NCBI RefSeq assembly: GCF_002127325.2
Contig: NC_035435.2
Span: forward strand, 107,584,382 to 107,648,381
Length of the DNA stretch: 64,000 nucleotides
Source: Helianthus annuus
Taxonomy: Eukaryota; Streptophyta; Magnoliopsida; Asterales; Asteraceae
Direction of reading: 5' to 3'
The notes beneath the pieces were generated by a model, which worked only from the letters and a program-made list of their open reading frames with translations, made no database searches and was not told the DNA's origin. The position numbers and the translations under genes are program-made. Below, one piece after another: positions 45,045-55,819 of the stretch (within the stretch, counting starts at the first letter, position 1; each line of letters starts with the position of its first letter).

Positions 45045-46843
45045 TCAATCATCTTCATCTTCGTCTTCAATGTTGTCAAATCTAGGAAGTGTTGAAACAT
45101 GGTGTACCAAATCAGCTCGAAGATTTGCATTTATTTGTCGTGACTCGATTAGATTTTGGTTTTGCGTTCTCTGTTCGTCACTAATGTCTTTGTTATTTGA
45201 TTGGGTCTCCTTGTGATAATATTCAACTATTGTCTGGCCTTCATCCTCTAAAATCATGTTGTGTATAATGATGCACGCGTACCAAAGAATGCACGCCATA
45301 TCCAAAGATCTTGTGATGTAACAGCTTCAAGCATCATAGTCGGCATTCCATGATATCCGTTTGTGTGAGAGTCTTGCCATGCAGTTGGACAAAGTTTTCA
45401 CTCCCATTTCATACAGTCTAAACTACCTATCATCCCAGGGAGACCATGATATTCAGCGTGATGTTCCATAATTTGTTGCATATCACTAAACGTTGGATTT
45501 CTCAAGTACTTTTTCATATATAGTTCAATGATATACGCACAAAAATTATGAAGATTTTGCCTAGCCACCCGTCCCGACATTTTTAAATACTCGTCCATTA
45601 TATCGGAACTATTCCCGTAAGCCAATTGTCTTAGGGCGACCGTAACCTTTTGCCCATGGGCGGACCCAAGCCCAGCCCAAAGTGGGCGGGCGCACCCCCG
45701 GGGAAAAAAATTTAGTGCTAAATTCCGTCGAAAATCTCGTCCGCACCCCTTGGAATTTTTCGTCCGCACCCCTTGGAATTTTTCGACCGCACCCCTTGAA
45801 ATTTTTTGTCCGCACCCATTAGGTAAAAAGTGTTATCAATTTATATTTTAAATTTTTTTTAGTAAACTCTTATTTAAAAAAAATACTACCTAAATTATAT
45901 AACTTTTAATGCCTAACTAACTAAACCCAAATACCCATACCTTTACCCACTTATAATTCCTAACTAGCTAGCCCACTAAGTCTTAGCCCATTAACCAAAC
46001 CCAACAATATGCTAAATAGGTTTGAAATTTTGTGTGTTTTGACGTTTTTTATGGTTGTTTAGATGATTTTTAGGGTGATTATGTTGTTTATATATTTTTA
46101 GGGTGATTAAAACTTACGTTATGATTTCTAGGGCTTGAATAGTTGAACATTAAAATTGAAATATTATGTTATGGAGCGATGAACTTATGTTATATAGAGA
46201 AAGAATTGCTTAAGAAAATAGCTTTAGATGATGTTTGGATAGATTTCAAAAAATGAAAACCCGTAGGGCGTCGACGTTTTAATTATGTTTGTAACAAGGT
46301 TTGACATGTTTTTGATGATTATATAAAATTAGTTTGATGTCCGTTTGTTTTACATGACCCGACCTGACCCGACCCGATACGAACCGATTTTTTTACTTAT
46401 ATACCTAGGGGTCTAAAATTTTTAAAAATGTTCCGCACCCCCATGGAAAAATTCCTGGGTCCGCCACTGCTTTTGCCACGTGGTAAATCCTAAATTATCA
46501 CGTGCATCAGGTCTTTGTCGGAAAAAATCGTAATTATCCTCTAAATCCTTTGATATTCTTAAAAATAAATTTTACTCATACGAAAATGACGCCTAAACAT
46601 TCCTTCATCATACGTTGGTTCGAGTGACAAATAATCGCTTACCAGCAAATCGTTAGCGGTTTCGCGTTCACGAACGATATACTTCCTCCGTTTGTGTTGG
46701 GGTTGGGAAGTCCCGTCTTCTGAATCTTCAACGATAGCTTTCAGGACCGTCGCCACTGTTGATAATAATATTTCCGCCTCATCGTTCGATGAGGATGACG
46801 AATCATAACTATCTGACGAATCGCTTGAACTTGAAGAATTCAT
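45045..46843 (-). pseudogene. PIF/Harbinger transposase (DDE superfamily) relic
   Basis: Starts at Met 46843 with a Ser/Asp-rich leader, then RRHFRMSKIYF. A 1-nt shift near 46555 follows; the next frame reads EDNYDFFRQRPDAR and TTWQK up to the hAT insertion (46469-45655). It resumes with LRQLAYGNSSDIMDEY, NFCAYIIELYMKKYL and GLPGMIGSLDCMKWE, meets a TGA where Trp is usual, and continues TAWQDSHTNGYHG, LEAVTSQDLWIWRAFFG. It then jumps to ACIIIHNMILEDEG and an acidic tail ending at 45045. The jump removes the middle of the DDE domain, including catalytic residues. Family assignment is firm; the copy is dead. Confidence 0.82.
45655..46469. mobile_element. Non-autonomous hAT element nested in the transposase
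   Basis: 815 bp with an 8-bp target duplication CTTTTGCC (45647-45654, 46470-46477). Ends CATGGGCGGACCCA and, reversed, CAGTGGCGGACCCAGG, the common plant hAT terminus. Near the left end the phrase CGCACCCCTTGGAATTTTTC is repeated about three times (45738-45806). No transposase. Confidence 0.85.
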
Positions 46844-47116
46844 TGTATATATTTTTTGGGGTGATGGGAGGTGGTTTTTGAATATTTGGATAGTAAAATT
46901 TAGTAAGATACGGTTGATTTATATAGAATAAAAATTAAAGAATTTTTTTTTATAAAATAGCCGTTGGCCAACGGCTAGCCCAACGGTCACATGAACTCAG
47001 CCAATCCGAGCCATCCACGTCATCTCCCCAACCCGTCCCATGCTGGCCCGGTGTGGCTAAAGCGGCGTTACTTGGCTACCTATGCCCCCAACCCAAGCCC
47101 ACACCCCGCGGTCTTA

Positions 47117-47640
47117 TAGTCCTCTATACCACTTTACGTAAACTTTGTGTATGATCTGATCAAAATTACAGATGTTCAAAACTATTTACAAATTTGGTTT
47201 CTATTAACAGTTATTGCTAAAAGCCCTAACATTTGATTTTGACCTAAACATCTATTATATCCGAATGATACTATATTCTTGTGACCCATCAATGATCACA
47301 CTAAATTGAAGTTAATTTCTAGTTTCCTTCAACAGTTTTCTACAGTTCTTGTTATACACATGATACTTGATTCATACTTCCACACATAGTGTTATGTCGT
47401 CGATGGAACAAATATGAAGTGCCTATGGTACCTCCATCGATAGCAACATGATTGGTGTCAAAGTACAAAACAGAACAAAATAGCAAATACAAACTTCTAA
47501 TTTTCTATTATTTAGTGCAAATACGCGTTGTTCCAAACCACATGTAACTACTATACAATACTATTACCATATAAAGTAATTAAATTAACAATAATACGAT
47601 ATTAATTAAAAATAGAGAAGATATATTAATGAATACAACA
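47117..47640. other. AT-rich intergenic sequence
   Basis: No gene, repeat end or conserved motif recognised. Confidence 0.35.
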
Positions 47641-47819
47641 GTTGGCTAATATAACTGACAAATGAAGATTGGTGGCATAGAAAGACAAGCATGTTACTTG
47701 AATGAAGAAGCCTCATTGCGCAAAATGCTGCTTCAGTTTAGGGGTATTGCCCCAGGCTCACACTGTTATTGCTCCATGAAACTAATTCTTGGTGCAAGAA
47801 GATGATGCATCACACTTAC

Positions 47820-47902
47820 TCCGCTACACCTGATTTTCCGTTTTTGGCATACGCTTCACGCTTCTCAGGGTCACTTAGAACCTGATAAGCCTCTCCAAGA
47901 AC
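47820..47902 (-). pseudogene. Orphan exon of a DnaJ (J-domain) protein
   Basis: 83 nt bounded by an acceptor-like AAG (47905-47903) and a perfect donor GTAAGT (47819-47814). It encodes VLGEAYQVLSDPEKREAY and then KNGKSGVAE, the end of helix III and helix IV of a J-domain as in plant DnaJ proteins of the DNAJ10 type. The upstream exon with the HPD motif and the downstream exon are not found within about 1 kb on either side. It is therefore an isolated exon: a captured fragment or the last visible piece of a decayed gene. J-domain proteins stimulate Hsp70 ATPase; this piece alone cannot. Confidence 0.72.
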
Positions 47903-47904
47903 CT

Positions 47905-48412
47905 TCATGCATGAAAATACAATGATCCAAGTTTAGTTATAATGGTCCAAGTTTGTATCGATGTGTCCGAGCTTGTAAATACAATGATCAGTATGCGAGT
48001 TTGATGTATAGGAGTGCGCAGGACGCTTAAAAGGTTCCGGGCTTATATGTGGATTTCATGTTTGCCCGGGTATATGTGATTAGGGGGGGGGGGGGGTTCC
48101 GGGTATGTTGGTATAATGATAGGCCCGGGTTTGCTAATGTAATATAGTTCTGAGTTATACATGATTTCCGAGTTACTGTTATCCGAGTTTAAATACATAA
48201 AACCATATATCCGATTTTATTTAGAATATAACTATCTATGTTATATGAGTCATGAGAATAGTGTGATGTCCGTGTTTCTCAAAGCCACTCTGCATGTCAC
48301 CAACTAGAGATTGCACTGTGTGTTACTGCATATTAACTTGTTAATCCGATCATACTTAAATGCATGGTTGTTTGGAAACTTAGGGTATTGCAAACCTTAC
48401 TCGTATACTTAC
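47905..48412. other. Spacer with a G14 run
   Basis: AT-rich and non-coding. Contains a run of G at about 48084-48097 and several GGTCCAAG/CCGGG words. No element ends found. Confidence 0.4.
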
Positions 48413-48415
48413 TTA

Positions 48416-48741
48416 GGGGTTGTTTGTTTACCTCTTAGCGAGGCTCTTAATAGTTCAAACCTCTTACTGGTTCAGCACTTAATGGCTTAGACTGTTTGTT
48501 TCGCGAGCACATGTCTGAATGGTTCAGACATTTGCCTCTGAATGGTTAAGCATTATACCAAGTCTGAATGGTTAAGACCTTTAATCTGAATTGGTCAGAC
48601 AATTGCCTCTAAACGGTTTAGCATTATACTGCCTCTTAATGGTTCAGACCTCTTAATGGTTCAGCACTTAATGGTTCAGACCTCTTACTAGACCTCTTAT
48701 TGGTTCAGCACTTAACCATTCAGAAGTTATCAAACAGCCCC
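48416..48741. mobile_element. Harbinger-type MITE
   Basis: 326 bp. The ends GGGGTTGTTTGTTTACC and (reversed) GGGGCTGTTTGATAACTTC are inverted repeats. Target duplication TTA at 48413-48415 and 48742-48744. The interior is built of variants of TTAATGGTTCAGACCTC and its reversed form, at least eight copies. Confidence 0.8.
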
Positions 48742-48767
48742 TTACACGATATTGTATATTAGGTCGT

Positions 48768-49563
48768 GTGTAACGGACCTAACATATTATTAACGCTAGA
48801 AGTACGTTAACACATACCGAGCAAACTAAGGTGAGTTCATTACTCTCACACAAGCATGCCTCCCGGGGGGGAACAAACTACTATTCCTGGGAGGAATACT
48901 TTTTAAATGTTGTAGTTTAATTTCGATAACGGTTAATAAACTTAAACTCTATCACGAAAGTCCCTACTTACTACTGAGCTAGTTGCTTGGGAGGCAACGG
49001 GGTATTAGTTGATAGCGCTATTAGGTTTGACAAACCTCACACCGTGTTGGGAGCAGGGCGTGAACTAAGGACCTTAAACATTTGTATTAATGCTGAAAGA
49101 CATTGACGAGGTCACAACAAACGAACAGTCATATCGGTATCGAGTTTATTATTCTTGACATGTATTTAAGCTAAACACTTACATGATTTACGTTAAACAA
49201 AACTGTGAACTCGCCAACTTGTTGACACACTTTTCTGCATGCCTGCAGGCCGTTAGATACATCATGCTTTGAAACTTGCAGTCTGGGGAGCTGGAAGTGT
49301 CATGGGCCATGCTACTTGATGAAACATTTAATACCTTGCACCTTTAAAACAATTTGATTTTGGTTGTCTTGAAACAAATACAATTGTTGCCACTGGATAT
49401 ATAATTTGTTGAGAAGTTTATTTTAGAAATGCACTATTCATGTTGGACATGATGTTTGTGTTTAATATTATTTGCTATTTAGTTCGACATGATTAGTGGC
49501 TATATCCTGGTACATCACATGCCTCACGGTGAAATCCGCATGTGGTAATTTGGGGGGGTGACA
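48768..49563 (+). repeat. Probable decayed gypsy (Tekay-like) solo LTR
   Basis: Ends TTTGGGGGGGTGACA, like the GGGGTGTGACA end of Tekay LTRs; a TGTAACGG start at about 48768 fits the TGTAACAC start of that family. Contains a GATAGCGCTATTAGGTTTG segment. Flanking bases do not form a duplication, so the left boundary is tentative. Confidence 0.4.
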
Positions 49564-49849
49564 TAAGTGAGCCGGTTGTTCGTGAGCTAGTCAATATCGG
49601 CCCACTAAAGTTTCAATCGATTAAAGCTTAAATAAACTTGAGCATAGTTTAATATTCATTTTGTTAACTAGCCCTAGTCCGATGTTCACATATCGACCTT
49701 GGTTAGGGTTACGACCTAAACAAGTCTATCCTACATATATCAAATTTTATCCTACACTTTATCCTACACATGTGGAAATTTATCTTACACTTTAGCTACA
49801 GATAACAGAAATTGTCGTTCACCATAAATTATGTTGTCTTCAAAGAAAA
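49564..49849. other. Spacer
   Basis: Contains three TTATCCTACAC-like words (49738-49800). Otherwise nothing recognised. Confidence 0.3.
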
Positions 49850-50735
49850 TCTATCTATTATACTAAAAGAATACATCTTAGCCATATGGTATATTCTTAG
49901 CCAATCATTTTGTTGATGTGGACACCCTCTTAGGCCAAAGAATTCCCTCGTGGGCACCAATCTCTTTTCCTAATCTCCTTCTCACGTACGTTTTTCCCAC
50001 CGCATCTCTCTCTTCTTTCCCCATTTTTCTTTAACCCTAGCCCTCTTCACGGATTCTTCTCCTCTCCTTTTTCTTTCGCTATCATTTTTGCTCCTAATCC
50101 TACGACAACGCCAATGGTAGATTCCATCCCATTTAGTGATTGAGGTTAAATTGTTATGGTTTGTTGTCTGATATCTTCATCACTGTTGGTGCATCACCAA
50201 AGAACTGATTGTGGTTTATCAACATAAACCCCTATCAATTAAGGTACCATTAATTTTTAGTTTTTCTTTTGAGAGTGGTTTGTTTATGCTACATAAGTAA
50301 TTCTTGTTTCAAAATCTGAAAGTGATTGAGCTTGATTGAAAGTGACACTGGTGAGGACAGAGAGACGTTGGTCTCTTAGAACATTTGATGGATGTGAGTT
50401 AGTCTCGCGGTGATTACGCCCATGATCGGAGGTATACCGGAACCAACGGATCTGGTGGTGACGGCGTATAGGGTTCCGCCGCAAGCGACAGAGACGGCTG
50501 CCATGTGGTTGTATAGACCTAACCAGAAAAGAATCGTCGTCATAACTGGGATGGTGTCATATGAACGAGGATGCAGGTCAGTGGCATTTGTATACAATAT
50601 TGCTTTTAGTTATTTGTTTTTTTAGATTTATTGTCTATAAATTAAAGAAATGAGATCAGTTTGGTTTTGTGGGAAGGAATGGGGTAATTTTGTTATGGAT
50701 TTAGAGATTGATATTTAACGGGACAAATGTGTTTC
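49850..50735 (+). mobile_element. Helitron 5' part, interrupted by an LTR
   Basis: TCTATCTATTATACTAAAAG after an A is a typical plant Helitron 5' terminus. The interior (50390-50600) has a GC-richer stretch open in frame on both strands (minus-strand reading ends with GGTLYAVTTRSVGSG), as often seen where host exons are captured; no protein is recognised. The 3' end is not in the window, because a gypsy LTR starts at 50736. Confidence 0.4.
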
Positions 50736-52129
50736 TGTAACACCTCGAAATTTTTGCGTCCAATAATGTATTGACACGTGTCTTAGGTTTGCACGTGGTG
50801 TTAAATACTGAATAAAGGACTAAAATTGGCAAACATTGAAAGTATACAAATTCGAGGGTTAAAAATGTTAACAAGGAATAATTATATTGTACAGTAACCC
50901 TTAATGATGCTCGTACCTTCAAACGAATGAATCATGGATCGTACGGAAGGAAATGTGGAAGAAAGTGAGAAATTACAAACTACAGGGGTCAAATGTGTCA
51001 ACATGTTTAAGTTATACCTCTGAGTGACCTTTTGACAAACCCGAAGCTTTGTAACGGTTAATTATGCTCACTAGAATACACGACAAAAATTTCATAAAGT
51101 TTCATTATCGTATGAGCAAGTTGTGATCAAATTCGTATGCGAGGGACTAAAACGTCAACGTTGAAAGTTAAGGACTTTTCGGGTAACAATAAGTTAACCG
51201 GGGACTTAACGAAATGGGTATAGGTCTTGAAGCCCCTAAACGTAAATTTTTAAGGCTCAATATGCAAGAAAACGTTGGCCAATCAGAGTTTGAAGAGCCA
51301 AGGATCAAATCGCAAAAATCAGAAAATAGAAGATTTGCTGCAGAGGGGGGTCGCGCGACGCGAGGCCCAAGGGGGGGTCCGTCGCGTCACGCGAGGGGCT
51401 CTCTGGTTGTTTCTTTTTGCTCCATGCTTGCCTTTTCACTCCAAACCGACTTAGTTCCATTAATGTAGCAGCATGGGCGCCCCCTACCTGCTTTAGGGCC
51501 CTTAGAGACACTTGTTGATGATCAATGAGCATGGGTAGACTTGTTTGTCAACAATCTAGAGCCTTATGAACACTATATAAAGGCCTTCATGTACAACAAG
51601 TTCTTCACACCTTTCTCTTGCACTTCTGATCATTTCTGGAGCTCCAAAGCAGAACCAAGCCATCCCTAGTCATGCATAGGACTTTGGTAAGCTTCCTTAA
51701 CCTTTCTTAGTTGAGTTTTTGGTTAGTTATAGCTTAAAAGTCAAACCGTCGTAATTAACGGTTGACTTAACGGTTAATCACAAATGGTCCAGTGATTAGC
51801 CGAATCAAAGGTAGTTATTTGTTGGTAATTATGTGGGCTTTAAACCCCTAAAAGGGCACCCTCTGATTCCCACTCTAACTAGTCCGAATGTCGAGTCAAA
51901 CTTGCTTAGAAAAAGTCAACAGAATGCTATTTTGCGATTTTATGCATAATCAGTAATGTAGATAGCGTGTAACCTGTTTTAACACTCATATAACATGATA
52001 ATAAGTATATTAACTAGTCTAAGCTTGTTTGATCCAACCATTTACTGTTTTGACCCGGTTCGGAGCCGAAAGTCGCAAAACTTTGACTTTTGCTTTGACT
52101 TCAGTTCTGACCCGTTATGGTATGATATA
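50736..52129 (+). repeat. Tekay-like LTR, plus strand, cut by a younger Tekay insertion
   Basis: Starts TGTAACACCTCG as the minus-strand Tekay element does. Its last 500 bp match the reverse complement of 54340-54700 in order (GACTTAACGG, AAAGTCAACAGAA and CGAAAGTCGCAAAACTTTGAC-type words). It stops at 52129, where the next element begins; its remainder must lie beyond the right edge. No open gene; the frame at 51214-51468 is LTR sequence. Confidence 0.7.
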
Positions 52130-55100
52130 TGTCACACCCCTAATTTCCACGTGTCACCGGTGGGCCCGGTGGGGGATTAACGTGACGTAGTTGATATCAT
52201 CATAGTCAAACAACACAAATTATAATGCACAGCGGAAGCAAAGATAAATTCATTTCAACTTAAATTATTGTAATATTCAAATATTACAAAATGTCGAAAT
52301 AGAATCCACAGGCAGAATCAAACGAAAAAGGAACTTCATTTCAACAGACTTCATGCATCCTAAGCTTGCGAGACTTCTATGGATGCTTAAGGAGTGACCA
52401 GCCTATTACGCGTAGTACCCGCACTTAGTCTTTTTGGAAAATACGTCAGTTTACACTGGTAAATACAATTTAACTGACTCATTTTGAAAACGTTTAAAAT
52501 TGATTTAAATGCACGTGGCATAAAACTTTTTATAACTTGGGATAATTATTTGCTTAATAATCTTGTAAAAGAATTACATGTTCGTTCTGCGTTCAGTAGC
52601 CCGGGTTCGTTCCGGGTTAAAGATTAATAGACACGCCACTTAATATAATTCCGCCGCGAGACTTCTCTCGTACCGACGATTATACATGTTGTACAACGCT
52701 ACGGGTGTACGCCTACACCCGAGTGTTAAGGTCGTGGCCATTCTTTGAATGATGCCAAGGATATCCGGGACATGGTCATTAAGCCCCCAAAGGCGTTAAA
52801 CAAACAAAACAACATTTTCAAACGGGTTCATTTGACTGCACATAACCAAGACCGTTATGGTCAATTTCCCGACCAAGCGGTATTTTATATACCGTACCCC
52901 AAGCCCGTATAGGGAAAATAAGCTAAACGTATTTACCTGAGCAAGTATAAACCAAATATAATGAGTGCAAGTAGCTTTTACTGGGCTCCTAGATCTGGAA
53001 ATTAAGGTTTTAATAACCTATTAGAATCCTAACGAGTCTTAAGCTTAGACCGGTTAGTTTTATATAAAGATTACGGTTTTAAACGCACAATAAGGCGAAG
53101 ACCGTTTTAGAATGTGGTTTTGACCCAACAAGCTTGCACACTTGTTTTATATGGGTAACATATTCACATTCTGGATTTTGAGACCAAAAAGATATGGTTT
53201 GACCCGTTTCGGCTAATATGGCCAAACTAGTCACATAAGCCGATCCGAACGCGTATAATGCGTAACGAGTAACCGTAAGAGTCAAATACAAGTTTCTGAA
53301 GTCATTATGCTTAAAATATGTTGTGATATCAGAATGATACCTTCCATCATGCCCCAAATGATTTTAAACCAAAACTATGCCTCATAAGGACGTTTTGGTC
53401 ATTTTATAGGGTGAAAAAGGGTTAAAATGATAACCTGAGTTACAGGTCTGAATATATTAGTAAATATACTTAATTTACTAAGTTTTAACAGTAGGGTATC
53501 CAATTTATGTGAAATTTATTATCTTTAACCTTACTATGCACCGTAGGGGCATTTTGGTAATTTCACATGTGCCTAAAAGGTCAATTCTGGAATTCTGAGT
53601 TCAAAACATTTTCCTACTGTTTAAAATATAAAAATTCACTAATTACATCAGTAGGTTCAAACCCTTAAGCTTAATAAGGTTCTAGTGCACACTTAAGCGT
53701 TTAAAAATGCCTAAAAGGCGGTTTGGAGCCATTTCCGGGTTTTCTGTAAAAAGCTGATGTTTTTAATATTCCAGAAGGCTCAAAATAATTAATTTATCAT
53801 AACAAATCAGTAGAAATTGGTTTGAGGTCAAAAGGATTTGTAAAACTCATTTTATGGCTAAAAAGGGCAAAACCGGCATAAACCGAATTAATCCTAAAAT
53901 ATTAAGTTATGCTCAGCCTAAAAATAAATAAAAATCACCAAAAATCCCAAAATATTATTTTATAATAGTGGGCAAAAAGTTTGGTATAAAAATTTGGGTT
54001 TTAATAGGCTATACGTAATTTACGCCATTTAATTAGTAAAGAAGCTCTTAATTACGCTATTGAGCATAACTCTTAATCTAGACCTCAAACTGACTTCAAA
54101 TTTTGGGTGCAAGTTTATAAATCAGTAGCTAAGGTGCTTACCCTTTTACATTTTCAAAAATCACGTTTTAAGGTCAAATGGGCATAATGGTCAACATATA
54201 AGCGATTAACGGAAACATGCATGTGAATAGGATATCCAATGAACCAAGCTGTATAATCTCAGAGAGTTATACTAACATGTAAATAGGTTCAAAAGAAGCT
54301 CTAAGGCAATCCTAATCTTGCCTTAAACGGGTCAGAACTGAAAGTCAAAGTAGAAGTCAAACTTTGCGACTTTCGGTTCCAAACCGAGCCTAAACTGAAA
54401 ATTGTCGAGTTGAACATGTTGGAACATGTTCTTACATTAATTACCAAGTTATTTTACTGATCAAACAGATTGCATGTAACCTACATTGCTAATTATGCAT
54501 TAATTCGCAAATAGTCATTTCTGTTGACTTTTTATAATGTACTTTGACTCGACAATTAGCATAGTTAGAGTGGGATTCTGGAATTACCCTTTTAAGGGTT
54601 TGTTACCCACATAATTACCTACGTAAAGGTATTTTTAATTCGGGATATTAGTGAGTAATTATGGACTAATCCCGAAGTCAAACCTTAATTACGATGGTTT
54701 GACTTTTAGCTAATTAACTAAGCTAAAAGTAATTAGAGGGGATTAAGGACACTTACAAGAGTCCTAAGAATGCTTATGAGGCCTAAGAAAGATTTGTTGT
54801 AGTCCAGGAGCTCCAGAGAAGTCTTGAACCAAAGTTGCAAATGAGCTTACCAAGTGTTCACAACATCAAGTTCTTATATAGTGAACCTTGAGGTCCAAGA
54901 TGATGCCAAGGTAGCCTAGAGTGGTTACAAGATCACCCCAGGTGTCTCTATGGTGCTATAAACTGCCTAGCAAGCCCCTGGTTTCGAAAACCATTCATTT
55001 AAGTCGGTTTAACAAGTTGAACAGGCAGCTGTCCATTTCCTGCTGCCAGCGACTGCCTTACGGACCGTAAGCTTAAGGCCTTGCGGTCCGTAAGCATCTC

Positions 55101-55783
55101 TTGCGGACCGTATGCTGAAACAGTTATGGTCCGTAACCGACCCTTGCTGAAATCGCCCAGGTACCCTCCTTACGGACCGTAAGACTATGGCCTTGCGGTC
55201 CGTAACCGTTGGTCAGAAACAAAATTTTCACAAACTTCAAGTCTTGACCATGCAATCTCGTGGATTCCGAACTTCATGCTACTTTCTCAGTTGTGGGACC
55301 TATTGGCTCAGCCATTGCATGCTTGTATGTCCCTTACATGTTTCTATACTTTGGCATCTTGTAATTTCTTAAAGTGACGGACATTTCCAAGGATTTAAAT
55401 CTTGGATTCTCACAAGAGTTGGTTATGCTAGTTAACCATTATTAATTTTCTTTTTCACAAGAATTCTATTCAGCATTTTAGTAGCAACATTCCCAATAAT
55501 CCAAATTCCATATAAAAGACGGACTTTAGAAACGACCGGTTAACATATATATATATAAGATGTTTGTCAAACGATTTAAGGATCTTGAGATTTATAAATT
55601 TGGGTCGCTCAGAGGTATTTTAATAACATGTCGCCCTTGGGGTCGTTCAGAGGTATTTTAATAACATGACGCCCTTTTTAAATCCTACCATACATCTTTT
55701 TATTTGATCCGGTTTTCCTGACACGTCTGTCTCTCATGACAAGTGTCTTTATTTTATTGGACAGGAATTTCCGAGGTGTTACA
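52130..55783 (-). repeat. 3' LTR of the Tekay element
   Basis: 3654 bp. The left 1.13 kb match 62870-64000. Contains a palindrome array (55058-55206) and two copies of GAGGTATTTTAATAACATG followed by a CGCCCTT word (55612-55675). Two CTTAT/TATATA stretches could be promoter parts, but none was chosen. No genes. Confidence 0.93.
55058..55206. repeat. Six CGGACCG palindromic words in the Tekay LTR
   Basis: TTACGGACCGTAAG (55058), TTGCGGTCCGTAAG (55081), TTGCGGACCGTATG (55101), TTATGGTCCGTAAC (55124), TTACGGACCGTAAG (55170) and TTGCGGTCCGTAAC (55193). The copies alternate between orientations or are self-complementary. They lie 577-725 bp from the LTR start. Confidence 0.9.
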
Positions 55784-55797
55784 TCCTCACCCCCTTA
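55784..55797 (-). promoter_or_regulatory. Polypurine tract of the Tekay element
   Basis: Minus strand TAAGGGGGTGAGGA immediately before the 3' LTR. Confidence 0.8.
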
Positions 55798-55819
55798 AAA
55801 GAAATCTCGACCTCGAGAT

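Larger units (their letters stand above)
44792..47113 (-). mobile_element. PIF/Harbinger element, deletion-derived, with a nested hAT element
   Basis: Left end AACTGCGGGGTGTGGGG, right end reversed GACCGCGGGGTGTGGG, about 25 bp of inverted repeat. Target duplication TTA at 44789-44791 and 47114-47116. It carries a broken Harbinger transposase on the minus strand and an 815-bp hAT insertion at 45655-46469. The second (Myb-like) PIF gene is not found. Non-autonomous now. Confidence 0.82.

Noticed and set aside
48084..48097. G-run as a functional G-quadruplex
   Set aside because: A single homopolymer G tract, not four spaced runs; it may also be a sequencing-length artefact.
55187..55372. Short open frame in the Tekay LTR
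   Set aside because: It lies wholly in LTR sequence beside the palindrome array, with no protein-like features.
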